From positions 1-64,000 of the forward strand of contig JAGBNF010000019.1 in NCBI GenBank assembly GCA_017634555.1: DNA of 64,000 nucleotides, given 5' to 3'. The notes beneath the pieces are model-generated. The model searched no databases. It saw nothing but the letters and a program-made list of their open reading frames with translations, and was not told the DNA's origin. Below are positions 36,169 to 45,423 of the stretch, piece by piece. How positions within the stretch are numbered: the stretch's first letter is position 1; every line of letters begins with the position of its first letter. The position numbers and the translations under genes were made by a program. The DNA comes from Eubacterium sp. (lineage in GTDB: Bacteria; Bacillota; Clostridia; Lachnospirales; Lachnospiraceae).

Positions 36169-36247
36169 CCTTATTCCTCCGTTAATTCTCAAATCATTCT
36201 TCGAGTTATTCTTCGATTCACTTCTCGAATAATTCATAAAACGTATG

Positions 36248-36337
36248 TTGCATCTCGCATTTCTTAACTGTATAATAGCATCATAAAATCAATCATAAAA
36301 ATTGAAATAAATGATTTATATCATCAAAATATTTGAT
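36248..36337. promoter_or_regulatory. Divergent promoter region with LysR-type inverted repeats
   Basis: For lysR (plus strand): TTGCAT at 36248-36253, 17 bases, perfect TATAAT at 36271-36276. Downstream lie two interrupted palindromes, ATGAT-TTAT-ATCAT (36311-36324) and ATCAAA-ATA-TTTGAT (36323-36337), both of the T-N11-A kind bound by LysR proteins. On the other strand a TATTAT overlaps the lysR -10 and may drive the exporter genes. The layout suggests autorepression plus control of the divergent operon. Confidence 0.55.
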
Positions 36338-36362
36338 TTTAAAAAGAAGCGAGGAACCATCT

Positions 36363-37241
36363 ATGAACAGTACTCAGCTTGAAACATTTCTAAAAATAGT
36401 TGAAACAAGGAACTTTACTTCCGCTGCAAATATGCTGGGATACGCTCAGTCTACGGTTACTACACAGATAAAGCAGCTTGAAGAAGAGCTGGGCTGTCTT
36501 CTCTTTGACAGACTGGGAAAGACTCTGGCTCTCACATCCGAAGGAGAAAGACTTCTTTCCTATGCTGAAAAAATGCTCTCCCTGGAAAGAGAAATCCTTC
36601 TCGAAGTTCCGGCAAATAAGGAGCCTGCCGGAGAAATAAAGGTTGGAGTGTCGGAATCTCTGTGCTACAGCACATTTCCACCGGTTCTTCTGGAATATAA
36701 AAAAAGATATCCAAAAATGGATATCCGCCTGCAGTTTATAGACCACGACACCTTCCCTCTTCTCCTTAAAAAGGGTGTGCTGGATCTGGTTTATACGCTG
36801 AATCCGCTTATGGAGAATACGGAGCTTACTCTAATTCAAAAGAAGAAGGAGACTCTCGGCTTCTACGCAAGCCCAAAGCATCCCCTGGCAAAATCAAAAA
36901 GTATTACAGAGAAAGATCTGGAGGGAATTCCTCTCCTTCTTACATCCCATAACTGCAGCTTCAGACACATGCTTCTGGAGGATTTCCAGAAAATGTCCGT
37001 CACTCCAAATATCGTACTTGAAACCAGCAGTAAGGAAGTCCTGAAGCAGTTCGCCATGAACGAGCTTGGTATTGCCTTCATGCCGGATATGGTAGCTAAC
37101 GCTGAAGTTAAGGATAAGAAGCTGGTCAGACTTAACTGGAAGGGAAATGATTTTCCAATCTATTCACAGCTCTTCATTCATAAGGATAAACATATCGGGA
37201 AAGCGATTGATGAGCTGATCAAGCTGATCACCGACAAATAA
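36363..37241 (+). CDS. LysR-family transcriptional regulator
   Basis: 292 residues. The N-terminal winged helix is textbook (LETFLKIVETRNFTSAANML ... QSTVTTQIKQLEEELGCLLF). The effector domain begins near residue 88 (GEIKVGVSESLCYSTFPPVL). The ATG at 36363 has GAGG 8 bases upstream; an ATG ten codons earlier is less likely. The divergent ABC exporter is its probable target, through the palindromes between them. The effector is unknown. A hairpin terminator follows at once. Confidence 0.93.
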   Translation: MNSTQLETFLKIVETRNFTSAANMLGYAQSTVTTQIKQLEEELGCLLFDRLGKTLALTSEGERLLSYAEKMLSLEREILLEVPANKEPAGEIKVGVSESLCYSTFPPVLLEYKKRYPKMDIRLQFIDHDTFPLLLKKGVLDLVYTLNPLMENTELTLIQKKKETLGFYASPKHPLAKSKSITEKDLEGIPLLLTSHNCSFRHMLLEDFQKMSVTPNIVLETSSKEVLKQFAMNELGIAFMPDMVANAEVKDKKLVRLNWKGNDFPIYSQLFIHKDKHIGKAIDELIKLITDK

Positions 37242-37243
37242 GC

Positions 37244-37272
37244 AAAAAAACCTGCAGCCTTTCGACTGCAGG
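37244..37272. terminator. Hairpin terminator between lysR and the EF-hand-like gene
   Basis: CCTGCAG / CTGCAGG with an 8-base loop. On the minus strand it is followed by seven T residues, a strong terminator for the small EF-hand-like gene. On the plus strand the tail is only TCTTATC, so termination of lysR there is weaker. Confidence 0.85.
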
Positions 37273-37282
37273 TCTTATCACT

Positions 37283-37561
37283 TTAAAACATATACATTTC
37301 CCATTCATTTGGGTCTATATCTGCACTGCGAAGTGCCTCTTTACGAGCATCCTCATCCATCCACTCAAGCTCTTTGAAATCGAGACCGGCATCAAGAATT
37401 CTCTGTACGAATTCCTGCTTCTCACTATAGCCTTCCGACTTCTTATTATCCATTTCACTGAGCATCTGGAGATAATATGAATCTCTTGCTGCCTTTTCCG
37501 ATGCGCTCATTTTGCCGTCGCCGTTTATATCAAACGGAGATTTGCCATCAAAAAGTCCCAT
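37283..37561 (-). CDS. Small acidic protein with one EF-hand-like loop
   Basis: 92 residues, no signal peptide or membrane segment. Residues ~10-21 (DINGDGKMSASE) match the Ca2+-binding EF-hand loop pattern DxNxDGxxxxxE. The remainder is helical and charged. A single loop in a small cytoplasmic protein might bind Ca2+ or just resemble the loop. The ATG at 37561 has GGAAGG upstream; earlier in-frame starts read through a structured leader. It lies 87 bases past the purL stop, with a 14-bp inverted repeat between. Function unknown. Confidence 0.65.
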   Translation of the reverse strand: MGLFDGKSPFDINGDGKMSASEKAARDSYYLQMLSEMDNKKSEGYSEKQEFVQRILDAGLDFKELEWMDEDARKEALRSADIDPNEWEMYMF

Positions 37562-37595
37562 ACTTTTACCTTCCTTCCCTTGTATTACACGTATT

Positions 37596-37629
37596 ATCAT
37601 ACGGCAGATGCATTAATCTGCCGTATGAT
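37596..37629 (-). promoter_or_regulatory. 14-bp perfect inverted repeat between purL and the EF-hand-like gene
   Basis: ATCATACGGCAGAT and its exact complement are separated by 6 bases. It would form a stable hairpin in RNA from either strand. No T run follows on the minus strand (AATACGTG), so it is not a standard terminator. It may be an operator, an mRNA end stabiliser for purL, or a leader structure of the next gene. Confidence 0.6.
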
Positions 37630-37648
37630 CACATTTTATCACATTAAT

Positions 37649-40600
37649 TTATTTGAAGTACTCAACACCAGACTCCATGATTCTCTGGTCCTTCTCACCG
37701 AAGATGTTGATGTAATCATCTGTATCTCTTCTCTCTGAGTGACCCATCTTTCCGAGTACACGTCCGTCCGGACTTGTGATACCTTCGATTGCGAGATATG
37801 AGCCGTTGATGTTGTAGTCCTCATCCATTGTAGGATTTCCGTCTACATCTACGTACTGAGTTGCAACCTGTCCGTTCTCGAAGAGCTTCTTCAGCCACTC
37901 CTCAGATGCTACGAAACGTCCCTCACCATGTGACATAGGGATTGTGTAAACTCCGCCGAGTTCAGCCTGACTGAGCCATGGAGACTTGTTTGAAATAACC
38001 TTTGTGTATGCCATTCTTGACTGATGACGTCCGATTGAGTTACGTGCAAGTGTTGGGCTGTCGGCCTGCTGCTCTACGATCTCACCGTGAGGTACAAGTC
38101 CGAGCTTGATGAGTGCCTGGAATCCGTTACAGATACCAAGTACAAGTCCGTCTCTCTCGTTGAGGAGCTTCATCATCTCATCCTTGATCTTCTCATTACG
38201 GAATGTAGTTGCAATGAACTTACCTGATCCGTCCGGCTCATCACCACCTGAGAATCCACCAGGGAACATAACGATCTGTGCCTGAGCGATGCTCTTTGTG
38301 AATGCCTCAACAGACTCTCTGATTCCCTCTGCATCCATGTTGTTAAGTACAACTACATCTGTTACAGCGCCTGCTCTCTCGAAAGCTCTTGCTGTATCAT
38401 ACTCGCAGTTTGTACCAGGGAATACAGGGATGAATACACGTGGCTTAGCAACCTTATTCTTGCAAACATATATTGAATCAGCCTTATAAATAGGTGTATC
38501 AATCTTCTTCTTTTCGATTCCGCTGTCTGTAGGGAATACCTTCTTAAGACGGCCTGTCCATGCCTCGATAGCATCTTCAACAGCAATCTTGTGGCTTCCG
38601 TATGCGAAATATCCTGTATCTGTAACCTTACCGATTACCTTAGCTGAGATTCCGATCTCAACGATATCCTTAAATGATTCCGGTGTAATTGTAAATACGA
38701 TTGAACCGTAATCCTTACGAGCAAGCTCATCCTTAGTGATAACATCCTTATCGATCTCAACGCCAAGCTTATTACCGAATGCCATCTTGCTGACTGCCTC
38801 GATAACACCACCGAAGCCTACTGCATAAGCAGCTTCAATCTTGTTATCCTCAACAGCACGTCTGAATGCTGCATACTTATCCATAACATCATTGTAATCA
38901 GGAATGAGGTACTCATCCTTATTGATGTCCATCTTGAGGATCAGGTTACCCGGCTTCTTAAGCTCTGTTGTTACAACATTAGGTGTTGTATTTACATCAA
39001 CAGCGAATGAACAGAGTGTAGGAGGAACGTCGATATCGTTAAAGCTTCCTGACATACTGTCCTTACCACCGATTGATGGAAGTCCGAGTCCGATCTGAGC
39101 TGAATATGATCCGAGGAGTGCTGAAAGCGGCTTGCCCCAACGTGTAGCATCCTCTGTCATTCTCTCGAAATACTCCTGGAATGTAAGTCTGATCTTAGAT
39201 GCATCACCACCTGATGCTGCAATCTTAGCTACAGACTCAACTACAGCATAGATAGCACCATGATATGGGCTCCAACTGAGGAGGTATGGATCGATACCGT
39301 AGCTCATCTGTGTAACTGTATCTGTCTTTCCCTTAAGTACAGGGATCTTAGCTGTCATTGTCTGGCTAGGTGAAAGCTGATACTTACCACCATAAGGCAT
39401 AGTAACTGTCTCAGCACCGATTGTTGAGTCGAACATTTCAACAAGACCTCTCTCTGAAGCAACATTCAGATCTGAGAGTACATCTATCCACTTCTTCTTT
39501 ACATCCTTCTCTCCGGCATCGATTCCTTCGAATGGATCTACTGTCTCATCAGGCATCTCGCAGATAACATCTGTCTCCTGGTGAGCACCGTTTGTATCAA
39601 GGAAAGCTCGGCTGATATTAACAATCTCCTTGCCTCTCCATGTAAGTACAAGACGAGGCTCCTCTGTAACTGTAGCAACCTTAACAGCTTCAAGGTTTTC
39701 CTCTCTTGCGAAATCTATCATCTTATCAGCATCTGCAGCATCAACTACACGTGCCATTCTTTCCTGTGACTCTGATATAGCAAGCTCTGTTCCGTCAAGA
39801 CCTGCATACTTCTTTGGAACAAGGTCAAGATTTACTCTGAGACCTGCAGCAAGCTCTCCGATAGCAACAGATACACCACCTGCACCGAAGTCATTACATT
39901 TCTTAATAAGAGTTGTAACCTCAGGACGTCTGAAGAGTCTCTGAAGCTTTCTCTCTGTAGGAGGATTACCCTTCTGAACCTCAGCACCGCAGGTTGTAAG
40001 ACTTTCAACGTTGTGTGCCTTAGAAGAACCTGTAGCACCACCGATACCGTCTCTACCTGTACGTCCACCGAGAAGGATGATAACATCGCCCGGATCAGAT
40101 GAGAATCTCTTTACATTATCCTTTGGAGCTGCACCGATAACGGCACCGATCTCCATACGCTTAGCAACATAGTTTGGATGATATACTTCCTGAACAATAC
40201 CTGTAGCAAGACCGATCTGGTTACCGTATGATGAGTAACCTGCAGCAGCTGTTGTAACAAGCTTTCTCTGTGGAAGCTTACCAGGCATTGTCTCCTTAAG
40301 TGACTTTGTAGGATCAGCAGCACCTGTTACACGCATTGCCTGATATACATATGTACGTCCTGACAGTGGGTCTCTGATAGCTCCACCGAGACATGTAGCA
40401 GCGCCACCGAATGGCTCGATCTCTGTAGGATGGTTATGTGTCTCGTTCTTAAAGCTTATGAGCCACTCCTCTGTCTTTCCGTCTATTTCAACAGGAACAA
40501 CGATTGTGCAGGCATTGATCTCGTCTGATACGTCCATATCATCAAGCTTTCCGTCAGCACGAAGCTTCTTCATACCCATAAGAGCAATGTCCATAAGGCA

Positions 40601-41416
40601 TGTAAACTTATCGTCTCTTCCCTTGTTAATTACAGCAGCATCAGCCTTGTACTGTTCAAATGAAGCCTCGATAGGAGCTCTGAACTTTCCGTCATTGAAG
40701 CTTACAGACTTAAGCTCTGTAGCAAATGTTGTGTGGCGGCAGTGATCTGACCAGTATGTATCAAGAACTCTGATCTCTGTCATAGATGGATCACGCTTCT
40801 CCTCTTCTGAGAAGTACTTCTTGATCCACTGAAAATCCTTATATGTCATGGCAAGTCCGAGAGAATCGTAAAGGGCCTTGAAATCATCATCTGCCATCTC
40901 TCTGAATCCGTCGAAGATCTTTACATCTTCAGGCTCAGGGAATGTCTGAACGAGTGTATCAGGCTTTTTCTGATCTGTGATTCTTGAATCAACAGGGTTT
41001 ACTACATACTCTTCGATAGTCTTCTTATCTTCATCTGTAAGTGTTCCTGTGATTGCATATGTAACTCCTGACTTGATGATAGGCTCAGCTGTCTCATCAA
41101 GAAGCTTTACACACTGCTCAGCGGAATCGGCTCTCTGATCGAACTGTCCCGGAAGCGCTTCCATGGAAAATACAAACTCATCATCTGCGTGAGGGAAATC
41201 CTCCCTGTAAACAATATCTACCGGTGGCTCTGAGAAAACTGTGATAATAGCCTTCTCAAATACCTCATCACTGAGATTCTCCACGTCATAACGAACAAGC
41301 TCTCTTACCTTTACATCCTTAAGATTCAGGTAGCTTCTGAACTCTTTCGTCAGCTCGTCGGCTCTGACTGCATAGTCAGGGCGCTTCTCAACATAGATTC
41401 TTCTTACATTGCTCAT
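37649..41416 (-). CDS. purL: Phosphoribosylformylglycinamidine synthase, single-chain
   Basis: 1255 residues, the large single-chain form with synthetase and glutaminase in one protein. It converts FGAR, ATP and glutamine to FGAM in purine synthesis. Visible parts: linker HCRHTTFATEL region with ETHNHPTEIEPFGGA, the ATP-binding second half (GGKDSMSGSF), and a C-terminal class I amidotransferase with nucleophile Cys in GICNGFQ and the His/Glu of SHGEGRF. The ATG at 41416 has GGAGG 8 bases upstream; a frame start nine codons earlier would put that site inside the gene. No other pur genes are nearby, so it is a stand-alone transcript with its own promoter. Confidence 0.96.
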   Translation of the reverse strand: MSNVRRIYVEKRPDYAVRADELTKEFRSYLNLKDVKVRELVRYDVENLSDEVFEKAIITVFSEPPVDIVYREDFPHADDEFVFSMEALPGQFDQRADSAEQCVKLLDETAEPIIKSGVTYAITGTLTDEDKKTIEEYVVNPVDSRITDQKKPDTLVQTFPEPEDVKIFDGFREMADDDFKALYDSLGLAMTYKDFQWIKKYFSEEEKRDPSMTEIRVLDTYWSDHCRHTTFATELKSVSFNDGKFRAPIEASFEQYKADAAVINKGRDDKFTCLMDIALMGMKKLRADGKLDDMDVSDEINACTIVVPVEIDGKTEEWLISFKNETHNHPTEIEPFGGAATCLGGAIRDPLSGRTYVYQAMRVTGAADPTKSLKETMPGKLPQRKLVTTAAAGYSSYGNQIGLATGIVQEVYHPNYVAKRMEIGAVIGAAPKDNVKRFSSDPGDVIILLGGRTGRDGIGGATGSSKAHNVESLTTCGAEVQKGNPPTERKLQRLFRRPEVTTLIKKCNDFGAGGVSVAIGELAAGLRVNLDLVPKKYAGLDGTELAISESQERMARVVDAADADKMIDFAREENLEAVKVATVTEEPRLVLTWRGKEIVNISRAFLDTNGAHQETDVICEMPDETVDPFEGIDAGEKDVKKKWIDVLSDLNVASERGLVEMFDSTIGAETVTMPYGGKYQLSPSQTMTAKIPVLKGKTDTVTQMSYGIDPYLLSWSPYHGAIYAVVESVAKIAASGGDASKIRLTFQEYFERMTEDATRWGKPLSALLGSYSAQIGLGLPSIGGKDSMSGSFNDIDVPPTLCSFAVDVNTTPNVVTTELKKPGNLILKMDINKDEYLIPDYNDVMDKYAAFRRAVEDNKIEAAYAVGFGGVIEAVSKMAFGNKLGVEIDKDVITKDELARKDYGSIVFTITPESFKDIVEIGISAKVIGKVTDTGYFAYGSHKIAVEDAIEAWTGRLKKVFPTDSGIEKKKIDTPIYKADSIYVCKNKVAKPRVFIPVFPGTNCEYDTARAFERAGAVTDVVVLNNMDAEGIRESVEAFTKSIAQAQIVMFPGGFSGGDEPDGSGKFIATTFRNEKIKDEMMKLLNERDGLVLGICNGFQALIKLGLVPHGEIVEQQADSPTLARNSIGRHQSRMAYTKVISNKSPWLSQAELGGVYTIPMSHGEGRFVASEEWLKKLFENGQVATQYVDVDGNPTMDEDYNINGSYLAIEGITSPDGRVLGKMGHSERRDTDDYINIFGEKDQRIMESGVEYFK

Positions 41417-41468
41417 GCCTTGTTCCTCCATATAATATATCAATACTAATCATCGCCTTATGGCTCAG

Positions 41469-41497
41469 ATTATATGACTTTGCAAAATGTATGTCGA
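41469..41497 (-). promoter_or_regulatory. Promoter of purL
   Basis: Minus strand: TCGACA (5/6), 17 bases, perfect TATAAT, start near 41462, leader about 45 bases. A second TATAAT lies about 30 bases upstream, behind a TTGACA that is too close (12 bases) to pair with it. The short leader leaves no room for a purine riboswitch and no PurR-like box was recognised. Confidence 0.65.
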
Positions 41498-41567
41498 ATT
41501 ATAACTAAAACCTAATGTCAAATGCAACAGCTCATTACTGTACATCGATAATATATCCAGTTGCTAA

Positions 41568-43226
41568 TCACTGCACACCGATCATCTCTTTAGCCGCAGA
41601 TATAACACTGTCTGTTATATTCTCGCCGCCAAGGAGACGGGCTATCTCGGTAACTCTTTCATCAGTAGAAAGAGCACGGATATTGGTAAATGTGCGGCCT
41701 GTTTCCACAGTCTTCTCTATAACAAAGGCTGTATCTGCCTCTGCTGCTATCTGCGGAAGATGGGTGATTGCGATTATCTGATGTGAGCCTGACAGCTTCT
41801 TCATCATCTTTCCCACCTTCTGGGCCGTTACACCGCTGATACCCGAATCAATCTCATCAAAGATGAGTGTCGGGGTTCCTCCCTTTTCGGATATGGCTGA
41901 CTTGATTGAAAGGAGAACTCTTGAAAGCTCACCTCCCGATGCTATCTCATTCAGCGGTCCCGGTTCTTCACCGATATTTGTCGAAATATAGAATACCGCC
42001 TTATCCATACCGTTTGCGGTACATTTCTCCAATTCCTCGAATCTCATTGAAAAATCAACTCTGTTGAAATTCAGTTCCTTCATGGAGTCTGCGATATCCT
42101 TGCACAGCTTATCCGCTGCCTTACGTCTCGCCTTTGAAAGCTTTTGAGCCCCCTTAAGCAGCTTTTCCGAAAGCTCACCCTCCTTCTTTCGAAGCGAAGC
42201 GATAGTATCATCATAACCTATAAGCTCGTCCTGTTCAACTCGAAGTGCATTTAAGGTTGAATCTATATCCTCAAGTGTCCTTCCGTATTTAACCTTGAGC
42301 GAGTTGATAAGGTTAAGTCTTGTCTCTATATCCTGCAGCTCTTCATCACTGTATTCAGAGCTGTTCATATAGTCCTTCAGCTGTTTGTTGAAGTCTCCGA
42401 GCAGCGAATCGATTTCGGACAGCATATCCGAAAGTTCCGTCGCATCCTTGTCAAGTCTCGGAAGCATCTGTATGGCACGGACAGCCCTGGAAAGCTGACT
42501 TCCTGCCGAACGATCCTCATCATATCCTGTTATGCTGTAGACCTCACTCGTTACTTCCGCAATCTCTCTTGCACTGCTTGCCTTCTTATACTGAAGCTCA
42601 AGCTCCGCATCCTCACCTGCCTTAAGACAGGCACTCTCTATCTCTGAAATCTCGTAGCTGATAAAGTCCAGCTTCTTGGCACGTTCTGCCTCATCCAGCT
42701 GCATTTCCTCCAGCTTATCAACTACTTCCTTATGTTCCATGTAAAGACGTCGCACCTCTTCTTTTAGAGCCGCAATACCGTCATCCGACGAATCCAGAAG
42801 CTCCATATGCATTTCCGGTTTCATCAGCGTTCTCTGTTCATGCTGTGCATGAAGGTTTATGAGCAGGCCGGCGGCTTCCTTTAATACCGACGCGGTTACT
42901 GTCATATTATTTATTCTGTTAATTGTTCTCGTGCCTGCGAGTCTTCTTGATATCAGAACCTCGCCATCCTCGGCATCTATTTCGAGCGCACTGAGCTTTT
43001 CCTTCATAATGTCATCCACACTGAAGAGCAGCTCGACCATTCCGTCCTTTGATTCATCACGAAGGAGGCTTCGGTCAAACTTGCCGCCGAGACCGATTCC
43101 TATCGATCCGACGATTATGGATTTACCGGCACCGGTCTCTCCCGTAAGGATATTCATACCCTCGGAGAAATCGATATCAAGCTCATCTATAAGCGCTATG
43201 TTGGAAATGTGTAAATTAACAAGCAT
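41568..43226 (-). CDS. recN: DNA repair protein RecN
   Basis: 552 residues, SMC-like. N-terminal Walker A TGETGAGKSI, central coiled-coil arms (Glu/Lys/Leu-rich, ~residues 150-370), C-terminal signature ASGGELSRVLLSIK and Walker B LIFDEIDSGISG. RecN acts early at DNA double-strand breaks. It starts 9 bases after argR, the standard firmicute pair. No terminator is evident after it, and the purL promoter lies just beyond. Confidence 0.96.
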   Translation of the reverse strand: MLVNLHISNIALIDELDIDFSEGMNILTGETGAGKSIIVGSIGIGLGGKFDRSLLRDESKDGMVELLFSVDDIMKEKLSALEIDAEDGEVLISRRLAGTRTINRINNMTVTASVLKEAAGLLINLHAQHEQRTLMKPEMHMELLDSSDDGIAALKEEVRRLYMEHKEVVDKLEEMQLDEAERAKKLDFISYEISEIESACLKAGEDAELELQYKKASSAREIAEVTSEVYSITGYDEDRSAGSQLSRAVRAIQMLPRLDKDATELSDMLSEIDSLLGDFNKQLKDYMNSSEYSDEELQDIETRLNLINSLKVKYGRTLEDIDSTLNALRVEQDELIGYDDTIASLRKKEGELSEKLLKGAQKLSKARRKAADKLCKDIADSMKELNFNRVDFSMRFEELEKCTANGMDKAVFYISTNIGEEPGPLNEIASGGELSRVLLSIKSAISEKGGTPTLIFDEIDSGISGVTAQKVGKMMKKLSGSHQIIAITHLPQIAAEADTAFVIEKTVETGRTFTNIRALSTDERVTEIARLLGGENITDSVISAAKEMIGVQ

Positions 43227-43235
43227 AGTTAAAGA

Positions 43236-43691
43236 TTAATTCCCCCTGATCTCAGCTGAAACCGATGAAGCTGCTCTGCTGTCCCTGACAGCCACAAATA
43301 TGGTATCATCGCCTGCTATACATCCGACAACTCCTTCTATAGTAAGGTTGTCCACAGCCGCACCAACTGCCGAAGCCATACCCGATACAGTCTTAATGAC
43401 CACCAGGTTGCCTGCAGTTTCTACAGAGATAACTCCGCTTTCAAGCACATTTTTATAGGACTGTATATTGGCAGTACCTGTGACAGCATGTGAGGTTTTA
43501 CCAGCCACGTAGAATCTACCGATTCCTGCGCTGATCTTACGCAGTCCAAGCTGTCTGATATCTCTGGAAACAGTGGCCTGAGTTGTCTCATAGCCCTCTT
43601 CCCTGAGCGCATTCATAAGTTCTTCCTGAGTTTCAATTTCCTTTGAATTTATTATCTCAAGTATTTTCTTCTGTCTGTCATTTCTATTCAT
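43236..43691 (-). CDS. argR: Arginine repressor ArgR/AhrC
   Basis: 151 residues. The N-terminal winged helix (RQKKILEIINSKEIETQEEL ... TQATVSRDIRQLGLRK) binds ARG boxes. The C-terminal hexamerisation domain contains the arginine-binding GCIAGDDTIFVAV. It represses arginine synthesis genes when arginine is plentiful. GGAGG precedes the ATG. It lies between nadK and recN as in most Firmicutes. Confidence 0.96.
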   Translation of the reverse strand: MNRNDRQKKILEIINSKEIETQEELMNALREEGYETTQATVSRDIRQLGLRKISAGIGRFYVAGKTSHAVTGTANIQSYKNVLESGVISVETAGNLVVIKTVSGMASAVGAAVDNLTIEGVVGCIAGDDTIFVAVRDSRAASSVSAEIRGN

Positions 43692-43718
43692 TTCAGTCCT
43701 CCGGCGTATACTCGCGGG

Positions 43719-44579
43719 CTATGCACCCAGCTTACGCCTAAGTATCTCATAAACACTTGCATTATCGAGTCTTACAAGCTTAAGACTCTTATCACTTACT
43801 CTGACCTTTGCTATATCACCGATATTCATCGTAACATTCATATATCCGTCAAAGGAAATAAGTGCTTTATTCTGTCCATTGTGACGCTTATCCACCAGCT
43901 CGAGGGAAATCTCGTCACCCTCTCCGAAGATAACGCTTCTCATTGAAAGAGAATATGGTGATATAGGTGTCATAACCAGAAGACTTGCTCCCGGATTTAC
44001 TATGGGACCTCCTGCAGACAGGTTATATCCTGTGGAACCCGTAGGTGTTGCGATTATAACTCCGTCGGCCTCGCATTCATCAAAGAATTCGCCGTTAAGA
44101 TATATCTTAAATCCGATAAGCTTCAGCATTGACTCACGTCCGAGAACGGCATCATTCAGTGCATGAATGTTATCATGTATTATCTCGCCGTCACGAAGGA
44201 TCGTGCCCTTCAGCTTCTTTCTCTCTTCTATTCTGTAATCACCGTCGATCATCCTGTCGACCATGGTCTTCACATCGGCTACATTTACCTCAGTAAGAAA
44301 GCCCACAGTTCCGAGATTGACGCCGATCATAGGAATATCATGGTTCTCAATGAGATGGGACACCCTCAGCATAGTCCCGTCACCGCCCATGACAATTACC
44401 ATATCTCCGGATTCGAAGCTGTCATCATCGATTCCCGCTTCCTCGTTATAATCTCTGACGCTGAATATGCTGACAGACTTACCCTTTGACTTGATATAGT
44501 CCGCAAGCATTTCCGACTGCTTCAGGTCCTTATCCTTCAATTCATTTGCAATTATAATGAATTTTTCGCATTTCTTCAT
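43719..44579 (-). CDS. nadK: NAD kinase
   Basis: 286 residues. Makes NADP from NAD. The NAD-kinase motifs are present: GGDGT in VIVMGGDGTML, NLGTVGFLTE, and the ATP/NAD site ATPTGSTGYNLSAGGP. The ATG at 44579 is preferred over a GTG two codons earlier. It sits between tlyA and argR, the conserved firmicute order. Confidence 0.95.
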   Translation of the reverse strand: MKKCEKFIIIANELKDKDLKQSEMLADYIKSKGKSVSIFSVRDYNEEAGIDDDSFESGDMVIVMGGDGTMLRVSHLIENHDIPMIGVNLGTVGFLTEVNVADVKTMVDRMIDGDYRIEERKKLKGTILRDGEIIHDNIHALNDAVLGRESMLKLIGFKIYLNGEFFDECEADGVIIATPTGSTGYNLSAGGPIVNPGASLLVMTPISPYSLSMRSVIFGEGDEISLELVDKRHNGQNKALISFDGYMNVTMNIGDIAKVRVSDKSLKLVRLDNASVYEILRRKLGA

Positions 44580-44613
44580 AAGCACTCACCCTATTAAAAA
44601 GCAGGTGTATAGG

Positions 44614-45420
44614 TTATTTATCCAGTGTCTCGTGACTCTTCTCCACAAGAGCGTGTATATCATAGTCGAAGCTTTCTGCATCTGCCTCAGACTTTGATAT
44701 ATACATAAGATACTCAATATTTCCTTCCGGTCCCTTGACCGGTGAAAAGTCGAGTCCGCATACCTTGAAGCCCTCTGCCTCGGCATAACCCGTACATGCA
44801 ACGATAACCTCTTCATGTACAGATCTGTCTCTTACTACGCCCTTCTTACCTACCTTCTCACGGCCTGCCTCAAACTGAGGCTTGATAAGGCATACGCCTC
44901 TTCCTTCATCGGTAAGCAGTTCCTTCATAACAGGAAGGACCTTTGAAAGGGAAATGAAAGAAACATCTACGGAAGCAAACTGCGGTCTTTGTTCCAGATC
45001 CTCAGGCTTCACATAACGGATATTCGTCTTTTCCATACAGACAACACGTTCATCCTCCCTCAGCTTCCAGGCGAGCTGTCCGTATCCAACATCTATGGCA
45101 TAAACAAGGGACGCACCGTTCTGCAGCATACAGTCGGTAAATCCGCCTGTTGACGCTCCTATATCCATGCATACGAGATTTTCCAGCTTAATGCCGAAAA
45201 CCTCCATAGCCTTTTCAAGCTTAAGACCGCCGCGGCTTACGTAAGGCAGAGTCTTTCCCCTGACCTCAATCTTTGCCGTTTCCGGAAATGTGCTGCCGGC
45301 CTTATCTTCTTTTTCTCCATCGACATATACAATGCCTGCCATAATGCTTGCCTTAGCCTTTTCTCTGGACTCGGCAAGTCCCTGTTCAACCAGCAGGACA
45401 TCAAGTCTTTTCTTGCTCAT
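44614..45420 (-). CDS. tlyA: TlyA-family rRNA 2'-O-methyltransferase
   Basis: 268 residues. N-terminal S4 RNA-binding domain (KRLDVLLVEQGLAESREKAK) and an FtsJ-like methyltransferase domain with the SAM site VCMDIGASTGGFTDCML. In characterised relatives it methylates 16S/23S rRNA and affects capreomycin sensitivity; older databases call it hemolysin A. It starts 3 bases after dxs, so translation is tightly linked. Confidence 0.94.
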   Translation of the reverse strand: MSKKRLDVLLVEQGLAESREKAKASIMAGIVYVDGEKEDKAGSTFPETAKIEVRGKTLPYVSRGGLKLEKAMEVFGIKLENLVCMDIGASTGGFTDCMLQNGASLVYAIDVGYGQLAWKLREDERVVCMEKTNIRYVKPEDLEQRPQFASVDVSFISLSKVLPVMKELLTDEGRGVCLIKPQFEAGREKVGKKGVVRDRSVHEEVIVACTGYAEAEGFKVCGLDFSPVKGPEGNIEYLMYISKSEADAESFDYDIHALVEKSHETLDK

Positions 45421-45423
45421 ATA

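Noticed and set aside
37596..37629. Intrinsic terminator of purL
   Set aside because: No T run follows the stem on the minus strand; listed as an unexplained inverted repeat instead.
41417..41567. Purine riboswitch ahead of purL
   Set aside because: The predicted leader is only about 45 bases and shows no three-way-junction pattern.
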